From positions 1 to 64,000 of the forward strand of contig CAVPHY010000028.1 of the NCBI GenBank assembly GCA_963704855.1: DNA of 64,000 nucleotides. The letters are read 5' to 3'. Below the pieces are notes generated by a model that was given only the letters and a program-made list of their open reading frames with translations, had not been told where the DNA came from and searched no databases. Position numbers and translations under genes: made by a program. This document shows, in pieces, positions 55,253 to 64,000 of the stretch; the first letter of the stretch is position 1, and each line of letters begins with the position of its first letter. Source of the stretch: SZUA-36 sp963704855 (GTDB lineage: Bacteria; Pseudomonadota; Gammaproteobacteria; Xanthomonadales; SZUA-36).

Positions 55253-56452
55253 ATGGACGATAAGGCGCTTACAGCATTAATTGAATCCCAGCCGGACAGA
55301 ACAGCCCTCGCGCAGGCTTTTTATACCGATGAGGATATCTACCGTCGTGATGTTGAAGAGGTATACCTTAAAAGCTGGATATACGCCGGCCATCTGAGCG
55401 AAATACCCGTAACCGGTGACTGGTTTCTGTTTGAAATGGCAGGGGAGTCGGTCATTATTACGCGAAACGAGCACGGCGGGGTCAGCGCCCTGCTGAATGT
55501 CTGCCGGCATCGCGGCTCAAAAATCTGTCTCGAAAAACAGGGTTGCTCAAAGAAACTGGTTTGCCGCTATCACGGCTGGAGCTATGACCTTGACGGACGG
55601 CTGCACTCGGCGGCCCATATGCCCGATGATTTCGATAAATCAAAAATCAGGCTAAAGGAGATTCATACTGAAATCCTTGAAGGTATGATCTTCATTAATT
55701 TTTCAGAACAGCCCGCATCATTCGAGCCGGTCCGCGAGGATTTAAGCCCCTGTCTGCATCCTTACCGGCTTGACGAGGCGAAGGTGGCCCACCGGCAAAC
55801 CTATCCCATTAAAGCCAACTGGAAGCTGTCGGTAGAAAACTACACCGAGTGTTACCACTGCGCACCATCACATCCGGAGTATACCCGGGGCCATTCGCTG
55901 GCCAAGCCCGGAGCCCGTGCATCGCAGGAGATGGCTTCGGTCATGGAACGTGCCGCGGCCTGCGGGCTGAGCGAGACAGTGGTCAGCCGTATTTACCTGG
56001 ACGAACCCGGTTTCGGCACCGGTTACGCCTTCGAGCGTTACCCTATGTGGCGTGGTCATATTACCGGTAGTGAGGACGGCCAGGCGGTCGCGCCGCTGAT
56101 GGGAGAGGTGAGAGGTTACGACGGCGGCACAACGGATTTCCAGGTCGGGCCGGCAACCTATGCGCTGGCCTATTGTGATTACGTGGTTATCTACCGGTTT
56201 ACACCGGTTTCACTGACCGAGTCGGAGTGTGATATCACCTGGCTGGTTAACGGTGATGCAGAGGAGGGCAGGGATTACGACAAGGCCCGTCTGACCTGGT
56301 TGTGGGATGTCACCACCCAGGCAGACAAACGCATCATCGAGTGCAACTCGGAAGGCGTCAACTCGCGCTTCTACGAGCCGGGGCCGTTTTCGACAATGGA
56401 GGATTACACCCGCAAATTCAAGGCGTGGTACCTACAGACAATCAAGCCGTAA
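55253..56452 (+). CDS. Rieske non-heme iron oxygenase, alpha subunit (choline/betaine monooxygenase-like)
   Basis: The protein has 399 residues. The Rieske centre is CRHRGSKIC with CRYHGWSYDLDG (C-x-H-x17-C-x2-H), followed by the mononuclear iron site ENYTECYHCAPSHPEY with its two His. This is the subgroup with GbcA, CntA and plant choline monooxygenase. It would need a reductase, which is not in the window. It lies in one transcript with the BetI-like regulator and opposite the GcvT/flavoprotein series, suggesting N-demethylation of a betaine-like compound followed by one-carbon transfer. Confidence 0.83.
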   Translation: MDDKALTALIESQPDRTALAQAFYTDEDIYRRDVEEVYLKSWIYAGHLSEIPVTGDWFLFEMAGESVIITRNEHGGVSALLNVCRHRGSKICLEKQGCSKKLVCRYHGWSYDLDGRLHSAAHMPDDFDKSKIRLKEIHTEILEGMIFINFSEQPASFEPVREDLSPCLHPYRLDEAKVAHRQTYPIKANWKLSVENYTECYHCAPSHPEYTRGHSLAKPGARASQEMASVMERAAACGLSETVVSRIYLDEPGFGTGYAFERYPMWRGHITGSEDGQAVAPLMGEVRGYDGGTTDFQVGPATYALAYCDYVVIYRFTPVSLTESECDITWLVNGDAEEGRDYDKARLTWLWDVTTQADKRIIECNSEGVNSRFYEPGPFSTMEDYTRKFKAWYLQTIKP

Positions 56453-56500
56453 ACGGTTAAGGTTCGATTCTATTCTGGCAGTGAAGGCAAATACCTGATC

Positions 56501-57748
56501 GTGGCATCCACGGCCCTACCCCCGGAAAACGACAAGGCAGTTCAACTGCGGCGTATGAAACGGATTCCGTTGCTGCTACTTTTCCTGATGGCCCTGCTGT
56601 TTGCCGTTACATTGCATTCTCCAGCTTCCTGGGCGGCCTGGTTACACGCGTTTGCCGAGGCGGGTATGGTCGGGGCGCTGGCTGACTGGTTTGCCGTCGT
56701 GGCGCTGTTCCGTCATCCCCTGGGTTTGCCCATTCCGCATACTGCCATCATACCCAACCGGAAAAATGATATTGGCGAGAGCATGTCGCGTTTTGTTGCC
56801 GAACATTTTCTCGAGCCGGAAGTCGTGCGCAGGAAACTGCAGGACACCAACCTGGCGGCCTTCGTTGTCAACTGGCTGAAAAGTGACCGGGGTCGCAACA
56901 GTTTCGAGGATCTCGCGACGGTTGTGATGCGCTGGGCACTTGGAGCCTTGCATGAAAAGCGCGTGCGCCGTTTTCTTTCGAGGCTTTCGCGCAAGCAACT
57001 GGCCAATGTGAGCCTGGCGCCCTTGCTGGGAAACACGCTGGACTGGCTGGTCAGGGGGCAAAGGCACCAGCAGATACTGACCCAGGTATTGCGTTACACC
57101 ATCGTGCTCGTGCATGACAACCGTGCTGCGATCCGGGCGAAGGTACAAAAGGAAAGCCCATGGTGGCTGCCGGGTTTTGTCGATGACCGCATACTGGCAA
57201 CGATGCTGGAGCGCATCGAGCACCAGTTATTTGAGATGGCGCTGGATCAGGATCACCCCCTGCGTGAGCAGTTTAACCAGTGGGTGCAAAGCCTGGCCCA
57301 CAACCTGCAGAATAACGCGGAGCACCGGCGCCTTGGTGACGAATTCAAACAACAGTTGCTGGATAACGATGAACTGCAGGATTACCTGTATGGCCTGTGG
57401 CGTGAACTGGCGCGCAGTATCGAAAAGGACATCGAAAAGCCGGATTCGTTGCTCCGCAAGCACGTCGGTGAATGGCTGGGTGACGTGGCCCAGGAACTGG
57501 ATAGCGACCCGGAAATGCAGGCCTGGGTCAACACGTGGCTGGTCGATGCAATCACCCAGGTGGTCGGGCGCAACAGTGCCCAGATAGCCAGCCTGATCAG
57601 TGATACGGTGAAGTCATGGGATGGTATGGATACCAGTCGCCGGGTTGAACTGGCGATCGGTCGGGATTTACAGTTTATACGTATCAACGGCACGCTGGTA
57701 GGCGGTTTGGTGGGCTTACTGATTCACGCCGTGAAGTTGTATGTCTAA
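56501..57748 (+). CDS. DUF445 family membrane-anchored protein
   Basis: The protein has 415 residues with a GTG start. An N-terminal helix (IPLLLLFLMALLFAVTLH) and the family segment MVGALADWFAVVALFRHPLG are followed by a long helical soluble region and a C-terminal hydrophobic segment (GTLVGGLVGLLIHAVKLYV). Function of the family is unknown. A nested inverted-repeat element begins directly at its stop codon. Confidence 0.82.
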   Translation: MASTALPPENDKAVQLRRMKRIPLLLLFLMALLFAVTLHSPASWAAWLHAFAEAGMVGALADWFAVVALFRHPLGLPIPHTAIIPNRKNDIGESMSRFVAEHFLEPEVVRRKLQDTNLAAFVVNWLKSDRGRNSFEDLATVVMRWALGALHEKRVRRFLSRLSRKQLANVSLAPLLGNTLDWLVRGQRHQQILTQVLRYTIVLVHDNRAAIRAKVQKESPWWLPGFVDDRILATMLERIEHQLFEMALDQDHPLREQFNQWVQSLAHNLQNNAEHRRLGDEFKQQLLDNDELQDYLYGLWRELARSIEKDIEKPDSLLRKHVGEWLGDVAQELDSDPEMQAWVNTWLVDAITQVVGRNSAQIASLISDTVKSWDGMDTSRRVELAIGRDLQFIRINGTLVGGLVGLLIHAVKLYV

Positions 57749-58002
57749 CCCGTATATTTCACCAGTCGGTAGCGAGTCTCTTTATAAGTATATGATTTTC
57801 CGAGATTAAAAGGTGTTATTTCGAATAATCCCATGGTACACATTGTACCCGGCTCGATACCTATCCCGGCTCTGGCTTGTTCATATACCACTGAGCTTGG
57901 TCTTCCTTCAGTCCATAGCTACAGCTATGGCCTTCAGTCCAGCCCGGCACTCAGTGGCATCTGTCCGGCGCCATATTTCGGGATACTGGTGAAATATACG
58001 GG
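57749..58002. repeat. 254-bp element with terminal and nested inverted repeats
   Basis: Perfect 18-base ends (CCCGTATATTTCACCAGT at 57749-57766 and its complement at 57985-58002) enclose further paired elements. GGTACA/TGTACC lie at 57835-57849. CCACTGAG/CTCAGTGG lie at 57888 and 57950. Inside that pair is the palindrome CCATAGCT/AGCTATGG at 57913-57930, flanked by two copies of CCTTCAGTCC. There is no coding frame. It fits a MITE-like miniature element or a strongly folded RNA between the convergent DUF445 and efpL genes, where it could also act as a bidirectional terminator. Confidence 0.7.
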
Positions 58003-58025
58003 CTAAAGGTGCTCCTGCCTGAAAA

Positions 58026-58592
58026 TCAGGCGCGTGACACAAACTTGCCATTGGTCGTGTTCACCTTGATGCGCTCACCGCTTTCGAGGTATTCGGGGAC
58101 CTGTATCTCGAGCCCCGTGGAGAGTAATGCGGGCTTGGTGCGGGCGCTGGCACTGGCGGCTTTGAGCCCGGGTGCGGTTTCAGTAACCTCAAGCTCCACG
58201 GTTTGCGGGATTTCAATCCCGACGATCAGGCCATCGACCAGCAATGCGATCATACCTTCGAGGTCTTCGGTCATATAGCACGACTGTCCTTCAAGCGCCT
58301 CGGCGTCCAGCGTGTACTGGCTGTAGTTTTCCGTATCCATAAAGGTGGTGACATCGCCCTCTCGATAGGAGAACTGAACCGAGCGCCTGACCAGGTTTCC
58401 TTCCTTGACCCAATCATCGCCTTTCAGGGTCTGTTCGAGTTTTTGCCCGCTACGGACATTAAAAAACCGGATTTTGAACAGTGTTGACGCGCCGCGCGCC
58501 GAGGGATTGCGTTTATCAATATGGTTAGTTATGTAGACCTCTCCATCGATTTCCACGACGGAGCCCTTCTTTAACTCGCTTGCTTTTGGCAT
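58026..58592 (-). CDS. efpL: Elongation factor P-like protein EfpL (YeiP)
   Basis: The protein has 188 residues from the ATG at 58592; the upstream start at 58622 adds ten atypical residues. Three OB-like domains are present, with ASELKKGSVVEIDGEVYI, the tip-loop NPSARGASTL (with an Arg where EF-P carries modified Lys) and the closing SASARTKPALLSTGLEIQVP. The sequence is closest to the YeiP/EfpL subgroup, which helps ribosomes through difficult peptide bonds. Confidence 0.9.
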   Translation of the reverse strand: MPKASELKKGSVVEIDGEVYITNHIDKRNPSARGASTLFKIRFFNVRSGQKLEQTLKGDDWVKEGNLVRRSVQFSYREGDVTTFMDTENYSQYTLDAEALEGQSCYMTEDLEGMIALLVDGLIVGIEIPQTVELEVTETAPGLKAASASARTKPALLSTGLEIQVPEYLESGERIKVNTTNGKFVSRA

Positions 58593-58596
58593 TGTC

Positions 58597-59100
58597 TTAT
58601 CCTGCTGACGGCACGGATTCAAACCGATTTTTTGTGCGATTTTTTTGCACGGTCTGCGGATCCCAGATACAGCCGTTCATGGCTATCCAGGCGCCCTGGG
58701 GCAGGGACTGTAAAGCACCAACCGCACAACCGATGTTAAATACTGCATCGGAGTCACGGAACCGCGCAGGGTTCAGGGCGCCGGTCAGGACCATGGTCTT
58801 ACCGGGGATGTCGGCCAGCACCAGGGCCGTCTTGACCATGCTGTCGGTGCCATGGGTGATCAGCACATGGCTTGCTTCACTTGAGGCAATTTCATTGCGT
58901 ATGTGAAGCCGGTCCTCGTCGGTGACATGGAGGCTGTCCTTGCGCAACAGTGCCCTGACTTCAAACTCAAAACCCACCTGTAACTGGTCGAGAATCTGGC
59001 CGATCAGGGGCTCGCCGATCTGGTAATCGCTCATATCATCAAAATAGATTTTGTCGATTGTGCCGCCCGTTGTAACGATTAACAGTTTTTTCATTTTCAT
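58597..59100 (-). CDS. Short asparaginase-domain protein
   Basis: The protein has 167 residues. It covers only the N-terminal domain of type I/II asparaginases, with both threonine motifs: TTGGTIDK and THGTDSM. Gammaproteobacteria have a family of such short proteins, so it need not be truncated, though full asparaginases are about 330 residues. Activity is uncertain. It ends four bases before the efpL start. Confidence 0.75.
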   Translation of the reverse strand: MKMKKLLIVTTGGTIDKIYFDDMSDYQIGEPLIGQILDQLQVGFEFEVRALLRKDSLHVTDEDRLHIRNEIASSEASHVLITHGTDSMVKTALVLADIPGKTMVLTGALNPARFRDSDAVFNIGCAVGALQSLPQGAWIAMNGCIWDPQTVQKNRTKNRFESVPSAG

Positions 59101-59185
59101 TGTCCGACTGAATAGATTGCCGCTGTCATATTGCAGCAGGTAGTATAGCCTGCATGTTCAACTTTCAAGCCAGTGTTACGGATAA

Positions 59186-62100
59186 ATGAATATGATTAGT
59201 CTTCACCCACAGGACAGTATGCTTCCTAATAGCCAGCGAAACCGCATGCTTGCGGTCGTTTTGCGGGTATTTGTATTCGGCTTGTTCCTGGCATCAACCG
59301 GTCTGACAGCACAGGACCAACAACCGGAAGGGTTGCCCATACCCCTTGCTGAGCAGGCAGTGACGGAGGAAACCGTTGAGGTGGTGGTGACATTGCCGGA
59401 CAGTCAGCAAATGGCAATGGCGCTGGCGACACCTGGATTGCGTCAGAAAGCGTTGCTTGACCTCGCAGTTGCTGCAAATGTTGTAAGCAAGGCGAAAGAC
59501 GAGCTTGCTGCCGGGGTTGAGGTGAATCATGCCGCCCTTGCACAAGGCTATCTTGATGATCGTGCCTGGCTGCAAACGCTCATTGATCGTTACGGGTGGG
59601 TGCAACCACACACTTCCGTACTTGACCCGGCAGCGTGGCGGTTGATCGAAGAGCTGCAGCAGCGCGGCCTTGAGAACATGCCGTTGCTATTACCCGGTCG
59701 CATGCCCGAAGCAGTATTGATTTACCAGGTTTTCCAGCGGGCAGGGCAAGCGCTTGCCTTGTCCAACCTACCGAACCTTTTACTGGAGGTCGAGGCCAGT
59801 GTGGTTCCGTTATGGGACGCATTTCTGCAATTGACGGGAGTTGAGGGCGTACCGGATGCCGCGTGGAAGGTGGTGGAAACCGCCTGGTTTACGGACCGCC
59901 AAATACCCAACCCGCCCAAAGCCCAAGCGTCTGCGAAAAATAAGCAAACCCTGCTGGAATCAATTCCGCCCGCCATGTCGGAAACCGTATTGAGCGCAGT
60001 CGACGCACGTCCTCCAGACAGCAGGGGGTTTTCGCAGATAAGATATTCAATACTCAGCGGTCTCCCGCAACTGGCTGAAGAAAACGACAGCAGCACGGTG
60101 AGCCAGGTGAAGGAGGCGTTGTATCTTCTCAGCCTGATCGACGGTCTGCATGAAGAACGGTATTTCGACTTTGTTCAGGGTGTGCTTTCAATAACGTTCA
60201 GGCTGCTCGAACTTCCCGTCAACGAACAGAAAACATTCTCACTGGTCCACTGGCTGGTTACCGAGCTTCCCGTTATATCCGCACATTACGCGAGCAACTT
60301 CGGCTCGGTCGACCCATACTTGAACACTGCGCTGGCAACAGTTTATGACGTGCTGGTGACTATTGCCGCTTCGCATGCAGCGGACACTACCAGCCAGCTT
60401 ACTGCTGAGAAAGTAGCGGCTGTCGACGGTGCGGATAATGTAACGGACTCCCGTGCTTCAAGGGCAGCACTCGAGGACGCGGTCGCGCAGCTGGCGCTAC
60501 TGATTCCGGACATGGCCTATTATTTCGATACACCGGTCCGTACCAGGATTGCCAGGGAAATCGACTCCTGTATCAGCATGGCCGCCAACCTGGATGAAGA
60601 TGGCCGCTCGGCCATGTCACGCAGCCAGTTTGATTCCTGTATGGAAACCCTGTTACAAGTGGCCAACAGGGAAACCCGCCTGGCCGAATTGTCAGGTGAC
60701 ATCAACGGTCCGTTTACCGCTGTAACGCTGCAGCGCGAGCTCAGCGTAGTTCCCTGGCAACGGATCAACTTCGCAATAGGCTATTTGGACGATCGCTTCG
60801 CAACCGATTGCCTGCCACCGGCCAACGTGCTCCCGAATCCGCTGGAATGGTCGGTCCTCGCAGATATCATGGGTTGGTTAGCTGAACGTTATCCGGAATT
60901 TTTTGATACCACGGAAAACGAGAACCGTATTTCAAAGATGCGAAATATCGGGGAGGAAATTATCCAGGCCATGTCAGAGCAGTCGGAGTGCCTTGCCGCT
61001 TCCGGAACAGGCTACAACGACATGATCAGCCGAATCATGACCGATTACGAGATTGCCTTGCGGGAGTTGGACTCCGGTATCAGCAGAGCGGCCATGGAAT
61101 TCCGCACGCAGCGGCTCAAGCAAGGCGCAGATGTCGCGCTCGATATGGATGCTTCACAGGAAACCGCATTCCGGCCGGGCGATCTGGTCATCGCACCTTG
61201 CAGTGCGCGGGACGTATGTGAAATGTCCGGTAATCTCAGCGCGACCCGGGCGCTGATAGGTCTGTTTCCTGATGAATACCTGGTGGCAGATCAAACGGGC
61301 ATGGGGCGTATCGAGATTTGCTACCGCAATATGGAGTGGGTGGACCGCCGTTCGGAACTGGTGCGTGCTGACGACGAGAACGTCGCCAACTATTTTGGGC
61401 GCCTGGGGTTTGACCTGGTCGGTCGTTACGTGGAAAACGAGGAGGTCAGTGATATTTTCGGCTTTCGTTTTACCAATTCCGAAGAACACCATTATTTGTT
61501 CGCGAAGGCATCCGAGGAAGTATTAAATGACAGCTGCCCGGTCGAATGGGTGGGTAGCCGCATTATTACGCCATTGCGGGAAGACCGTGGTGGTATCGTT
61601 CCCAATCGCCTGACCTATCTCGCTGCGGCGAGAAAGTTGCCGTCACGCCTGCTGCAGAGTAATTGGGACCGTGGGGAGGAATGGCGGGACTGGTTCGTTA
61701 CGGGCATTGGTGTTGAACCTATGGAAGTGCCGCCCCCCGTGGAGATTCTGACCCGTCTAAACCAGCATTTGCAGGCTTTGTACCAGGCGGAACAGCAGGA
61801 AATATATCAACGGATCATGTTGCAAAATGTCCGTAATTCAAAAGGTGATGATGTATCTCTCTACGATGAGATGTCAGAGGTCACGATCGCCAAGGCGATG
61901 TTGCGCACACACATGATGTTGTTTTACCCGGAATCACTATATAACTCCGATTCTATCCGTACCGCGATCGCGGGCAATGCGGGTTTGCTGGAGCGGAGAA
62001 CTTTACGGCGCTTCAAGGAAGATAACGTGTCCATGGTGTCTGTGAACAAAATCGCCCGGGAACGTATGTTCAAGTTTCGGGAGGACTGGTCAAAACAACC

Positions 62101-62248
62101 GGAAGCCGTGCGCCGGCACGCTTCGTTTCCACCCAGCCTGATATATGCACTGACCCGTATGAATATTCTCTACCGGCAGTTTTTCATTGTACGCCCCGAG
62201 GTGTTGAAGGAGATTGAAGCTACGCCGCCACCGGAGGCCCAGGGCTAA
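59186..62248 (+). CDS. Large secreted protein of unknown function (1020 aa)
   Basis: The protein has 1020 residues. An N-terminal hydrophobic segment (AVVLRVFVFGLFLASTGLTA) predicts export. The rest is mostly helical with acidic stretches, scattered cysteines (EIDSCISM, FDSCMETL, ATDCLPP, SECLA, IAPCSARDVCEM) and no obvious repeats or membrane helices. A beta-rich part around residues 680-800 contains AFRPGDLVIAPCSARDVCEM and a YRNMEWVDRRSELV segment. I recognise no family. The 3' end overlaps the minus-strand DUF2069 gene by four bases. Confidence 0.7.
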   Translation: MNMISLHPQDSMLPNSQRNRMLAVVLRVFVFGLFLASTGLTAQDQQPEGLPIPLAEQAVTEETVEVVVTLPDSQQMAMALATPGLRQKALLDLAVAANVVSKAKDELAAGVEVNHAALAQGYLDDRAWLQTLIDRYGWVQPHTSVLDPAAWRLIEELQQRGLENMPLLLPGRMPEAVLIYQVFQRAGQALALSNLPNLLLEVEASVVPLWDAFLQLTGVEGVPDAAWKVVETAWFTDRQIPNPPKAQASAKNKQTLLESIPPAMSETVLSAVDARPPDSRGFSQIRYSILSGLPQLAEENDSSTVSQVKEALYLLSLIDGLHEERYFDFVQGVLSITFRLLELPVNEQKTFSLVHWLVTELPVISAHYASNFGSVDPYLNTALATVYDVLVTIAASHAADTTSQLTAEKVAAVDGADNVTDSRASRAALEDAVAQLALLIPDMAYYFDTPVRTRIAREIDSCISMAANLDEDGRSAMSRSQFDSCMETLLQVANRETRLAELSGDINGPFTAVTLQRELSVVPWQRINFAIGYLDDRFATDCLPPANVLPNPLEWSVLADIMGWLAERYPEFFDTTENENRISKMRNIGEEIIQAMSEQSECLAASGTGYNDMISRIMTDYEIALRELDSGISRAAMEFRTQRLKQGADVALDMDASQETAFRPGDLVIAPCSARDVCEMSGNLSATRALIGLFPDEYLVADQTGMGRIEICYRNMEWVDRRSELVRADDENVANYFGRLGFDLVGRYVENEEVSDIFGFRFTNSEEHHYLFAKASEEVLNDSCPVEWVGSRIITPLREDRGGIVPNRLTYLAAARKLPSRLLQSNWDRGEEWRDWFVTGIGVEPMEVPPPVEILTRLNQHLQALYQAEQQEIYQRIMLQNVRNSKGDDVSLYDEMSEVTIAKAMLRTHMMLFYPESLYNSDSIRTAIAGNAGLLERRTLRRFKEDNVSMVSVNKIARERMFKFREDWSKQPEAVRRHASFPPSLIYALTRMNILYRQFFIVRPEVLKEIEATPPPEAQG

Positions 62249-62562
62249 CCGGATGGTTTGGACCGGTTACGTTGTCTGAAAGCGAATAAATAAAAAACCG
62301 CCAGTGTTACCTGTACCAACGCCGGTAATCTTTGCGGCGGGTTGCTCCAGGCTTCCATGATGCCGATGGTCAAATAAAGCATTAGCAATAAGCCGGCCCA
62401 GATCATGCTTCGGTAGTTTCCACGCCACAGACCGGCTAATGGAATGAGTAGCGGCAAGCAGGCCACCAGGCTCAGCCAGGGGTTATGGGCACCCAGTGGC
62501 GGTGGTAACAGGCCGTGCCAGATCACCTGCCAGGCCAGCGTGGCTGCATAGGCAGCCAGCAT
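62245..62562 (-). CDS. DUF2069 inner-membrane protein
   Basis: The protein has 105 residues and four predicted helices (AAYAATLAWQVIWHGLLPPP, LSLVACLPLLIPLAGLWRG, MIWAGLLLMLYLTIGIMEAW, VQVTLAVFYLFAF), matching the DUF2069 family seen mainly in Proteobacteria. Function is unknown. It follows the ArsC-like gene by 17 bases. Confidence 0.78.
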   Translation of the reverse strand: MLAAYAATLAWQVIWHGLLPPPLGAHNPWLSLVACLPLLIPLAGLWRGNYRSMIWAGLLLMLYLTIGIMEAWSNPPQRLPALVQVTLAVFYLFAFRQRNRSKPSG

Positions 62563-62579
62563 GAGTTGCGTCCAGCGTT

Positions 62580-62927
62580 TCAGAGTATGTTCAGTACGGA
62601 TTCGGGTGGACGGCCAATGCAGCCCTTGCCATTTGCCAGCACAATGGGCCGCTCAATCAGGATGGGTGTCTTAACCATCGCAGCAATCAGTTGCTTATCG
62701 CTCAGTTTATCGTCATCGAGACCCAGTGCCTTGTATTCCGGCTGGCCTTTACGCATCAGTTCCCTGGGTTGCATTCCAAGTTTAGCGAGGATGGAAGTCA
62801 ACAATTGCGCATCCGGTGGTGTATCCAGGTACGGGATAATTTCGGGCTCAACACCGTTATCCCTGAGCAACTGAAGCGTGGTGCGTGATTTCGAGCAACG
62901 GGGATTATGCAGTATTTTAACTTTCAA
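62580..62927 (-). CDS. arsC: ArsC-like glutaredoxin-dependent arsenate reductase
   Basis: The protein has 115 residues. ILHNPRCSKSRTTLQLLRDN carries the catalytic cysteine of ArsC/Spx-fold proteins; LMRKGQPEY and the Arg in ILIERPIVL are further family residues. No arsR or arsB is nearby, so a general arsenate reductase or YfgD-like role is possible. Confidence 0.82.
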   Translation of the reverse strand: MKVKILHNPRCSKSRTTLQLLRDNGVEPEIIPYLDTPPDAQLLTSILAKLGMQPRELMRKGQPEYKALGLDDDKLSDKQLIAAMVKTPILIERPIVLANGKGCIGRPPESVLNIL

Positions 62928-63022
62928 TCGCTTGTCCTTCTGTCAATATGTGAATCGGCTGATTATTATACCGTTACCACAAGGCAAAAAAACGCAAACA
63001 ACAGCCTAATCCGGAGGGCAAA

Positions 63023-64000
63023 GTGAACGTACTGGAATCATTCAGCAGCATTCCCCGCATCAGGCATCTGGTGGCCCATGTCTGGCGCCATTTTGGTGAA
63101 GATCGCTTGTTCGATGAGGCGGCCTCGCTGAGCTATACGAGTCTCCTGTCGATGGTGCCTTTGCTTGCCGTTGTTTTCGGCGTGGCATCGATTTTCCCGG
63201 TATTCCAGCAGTGGAGTGAACAGCTTCAGTCTTTTGTATTCAGCAACTTTGTTCCTGCTTCAGGTGACCAGATACAGGCTTACCTGGCTGGTTTTCTTGA
63301 AAGCGTGGGTCAATTGACCCTGACGGGCACCCTGGTCCTGATACTGACTGCTTTGCTGCTCATGATCAGGATTGAACAGGCATTGAACCTGATCTGGCGG
63401 GTACCGACCTCCCGTGGCATCGTCAACAGGGTGATCATGTACTGGGCGGTTCTGACACTCGGGCCATTGGCGTTGGGTGCTGCCATTGCCCTCAGTGCAC
63501 AACCGATATTTGCACAGGTGACAATCGAAGCAGCCAATCATTCAAATTGGCGTTCACTGGGTATATTTTCCTTATCCTGGCTTGGATTCACCGTTATATT
63601 CCTGCTGGTTCCGAACCGTCGTGTTTATATAACACACGCTTTGGTCGGTGCATTCTTGTCTGCTGCTTTGTTTGGACTCGCCAAGAAGGCTTTCGTCACT
63701 TACGTGGCGAACGCCAGTTACAATGTCATTTATGGCGCCCTGGCGACCGTCCCCATTTTTCTGTTTTGGCTCTACCTGGTCTGGATAGTCATCCTGCTTG
63801 GCGCGTCATTGGCCGCGTCGCTGACCACATTCAATGACCGCAAAGTCGACTGGGGCTGGCCCAAGAAGTGGGGCTTCTTACTCGCGTACCGGTTGATGGG
63901 TTACCTTTGGAAAGCACAGGCAGAGGGCAAGGCACTACCTGTGGAAACATTGATGGAACAACTTGAGGGTGTGACCGAACCGGACCTGGCCAGGCAGCTT
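63023..64000 (+). CDS. YihY/BrkB family inner-membrane protein (3' truncated by window)
   Basis: The frame is open to the window end; 326 codons are visible. The GTG start has GGAGG six bases upstream. The N-terminus DRLFDEAASLSYTSLLSMVP is the YihY signature, and six membrane helices follow (for example LTLTGTLVLILTALLLMI and VPIFLFWLYLVWIVILLGAS), then a soluble tail. Once annotated as ribonuclease BN in error, the family function remains unclear. Confidence 0.85.
   Translation, partial: MNVLESFSSIPRIRHLVAHVWRHFGEDRLFDEAASLSYTSLLSMVPLLAVVFGVASIFPVFQQWSEQLQSFVFSNFVPASGDQIQAYLAGFLESVGQLTLTGTLVLILTALLLMIRIEQALNLIWRVPTSRGIVNRVIMYWAVLTLGPLALGAAIALSAQPIFAQVTIEAANHSNWRSLGIFSLSWLGFTVIFLLVPNRRVYITHALVGAFLSAALFGLAKKAFVTYVANASYNVIYGALATVPIFLFWLYLVWIVILLGASLAASLTTFNDRKVDWGWPKKWGFLLAYRLMGYLWKAQAEGKALPVETLMEQLEGVTEPDLARQL

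Overview
The window comes from a gammaproteobacterium that oxidises sulfur through the reverse dissimilatory sulfite reductase pathway. The main evidence is a complete dsrABEFHCMKLJOPN series on the minus strand (about 37.3 kb down to 25.3 kb). It is in the same order as in Allochromatium and includes the DsrEFH sulfur-relay set and DsrL, which mark the oxidative version. EfpL (YeiP-type), BaeSR, OmpW, DUF2069 and YihY all fit Gammaproteobacteria. I cannot name the genus; a Woeseiales-like marine lineage is only a guess. No tRNA, rRNA, CRISPR array or intact insertion sequence was seen.

Layout. 0-8.3 kb: the end of a beta-lactamase-fold hydrolase, an M81 (MlrC-like) metallopeptidase, two tandem D-aminoacylase-type amidohydrolases and two outer-membrane beta-barrel candidates, which looks like a peptide or amide scavenging region. 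8.3-12.2 kb: a glycine-zipper protein, a small secreted protein, a DUF389 membrane protein and a patatin-like lipoprotein. 12.2-17.1 kb: a TolC / HlyD / ABC-2 permease / ABC-2 permease export operon with no ATPase gene. 17.1-20.3 kb: a decayed repeat patch, a Spy-like periplasmic protein and a BaeS-BaeR two-component system. 20.3-21.8 kb: an aldehyde dehydrogenase. 21.8-25.2 kb: nadA-nadC-nadB for de novo NAD synthesis, directly downstream of dsrN. 25.3-37.3 kb: the dsr operon.

37.5-43.7 kb: a divergent plus-strand operon facing dsrA. It holds a TauD-like dioxygenase, two very small proteins, siroheme synthase CysG (siroheme is the DsrAB cofactor) and an unusual carboxymuconolactone-decarboxylase-like/Rieske fusion, followed by a molybdenum hydroxylase pair (IorA/IorB-like). 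43.7-49.1 kb: an RND efflux pump with its adaptor, and OmpW. 49.3-56.5 kb: a peroxiredoxin-like protein, then a set with a GcvT-like protein, two PYROXD2-like flavoproteins, a BetI-like repressor and a Rieske oxygenase, which suggests oxidation of a methylated amine. 56.5-64 kb: DUF445, a 254-bp nested inverted-repeat element, EfpL, a short asparaginase-domain protein, a 1020-residue secreted protein of unknown function, DUF2069, an ArsC-like protein and a YihY protein cut by the window end.

Several genes are interrupted by single-base frameshifts: the M81 peptidase (2), amidohydrolase 1 (1), amidohydrolase 2 (2), the spy-like gene (1), baeS (1), cysG (1), iorB (1) and dsrJ (1, plus an ambiguous dsrL/dsrJ junction). 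At least two lie in short G or C runs, and the conserved reading resumes at once in another frame. Uncorrected sequencing indels therefore look more likely than genuine gene decay, and functional conclusions should assume the repaired proteins.
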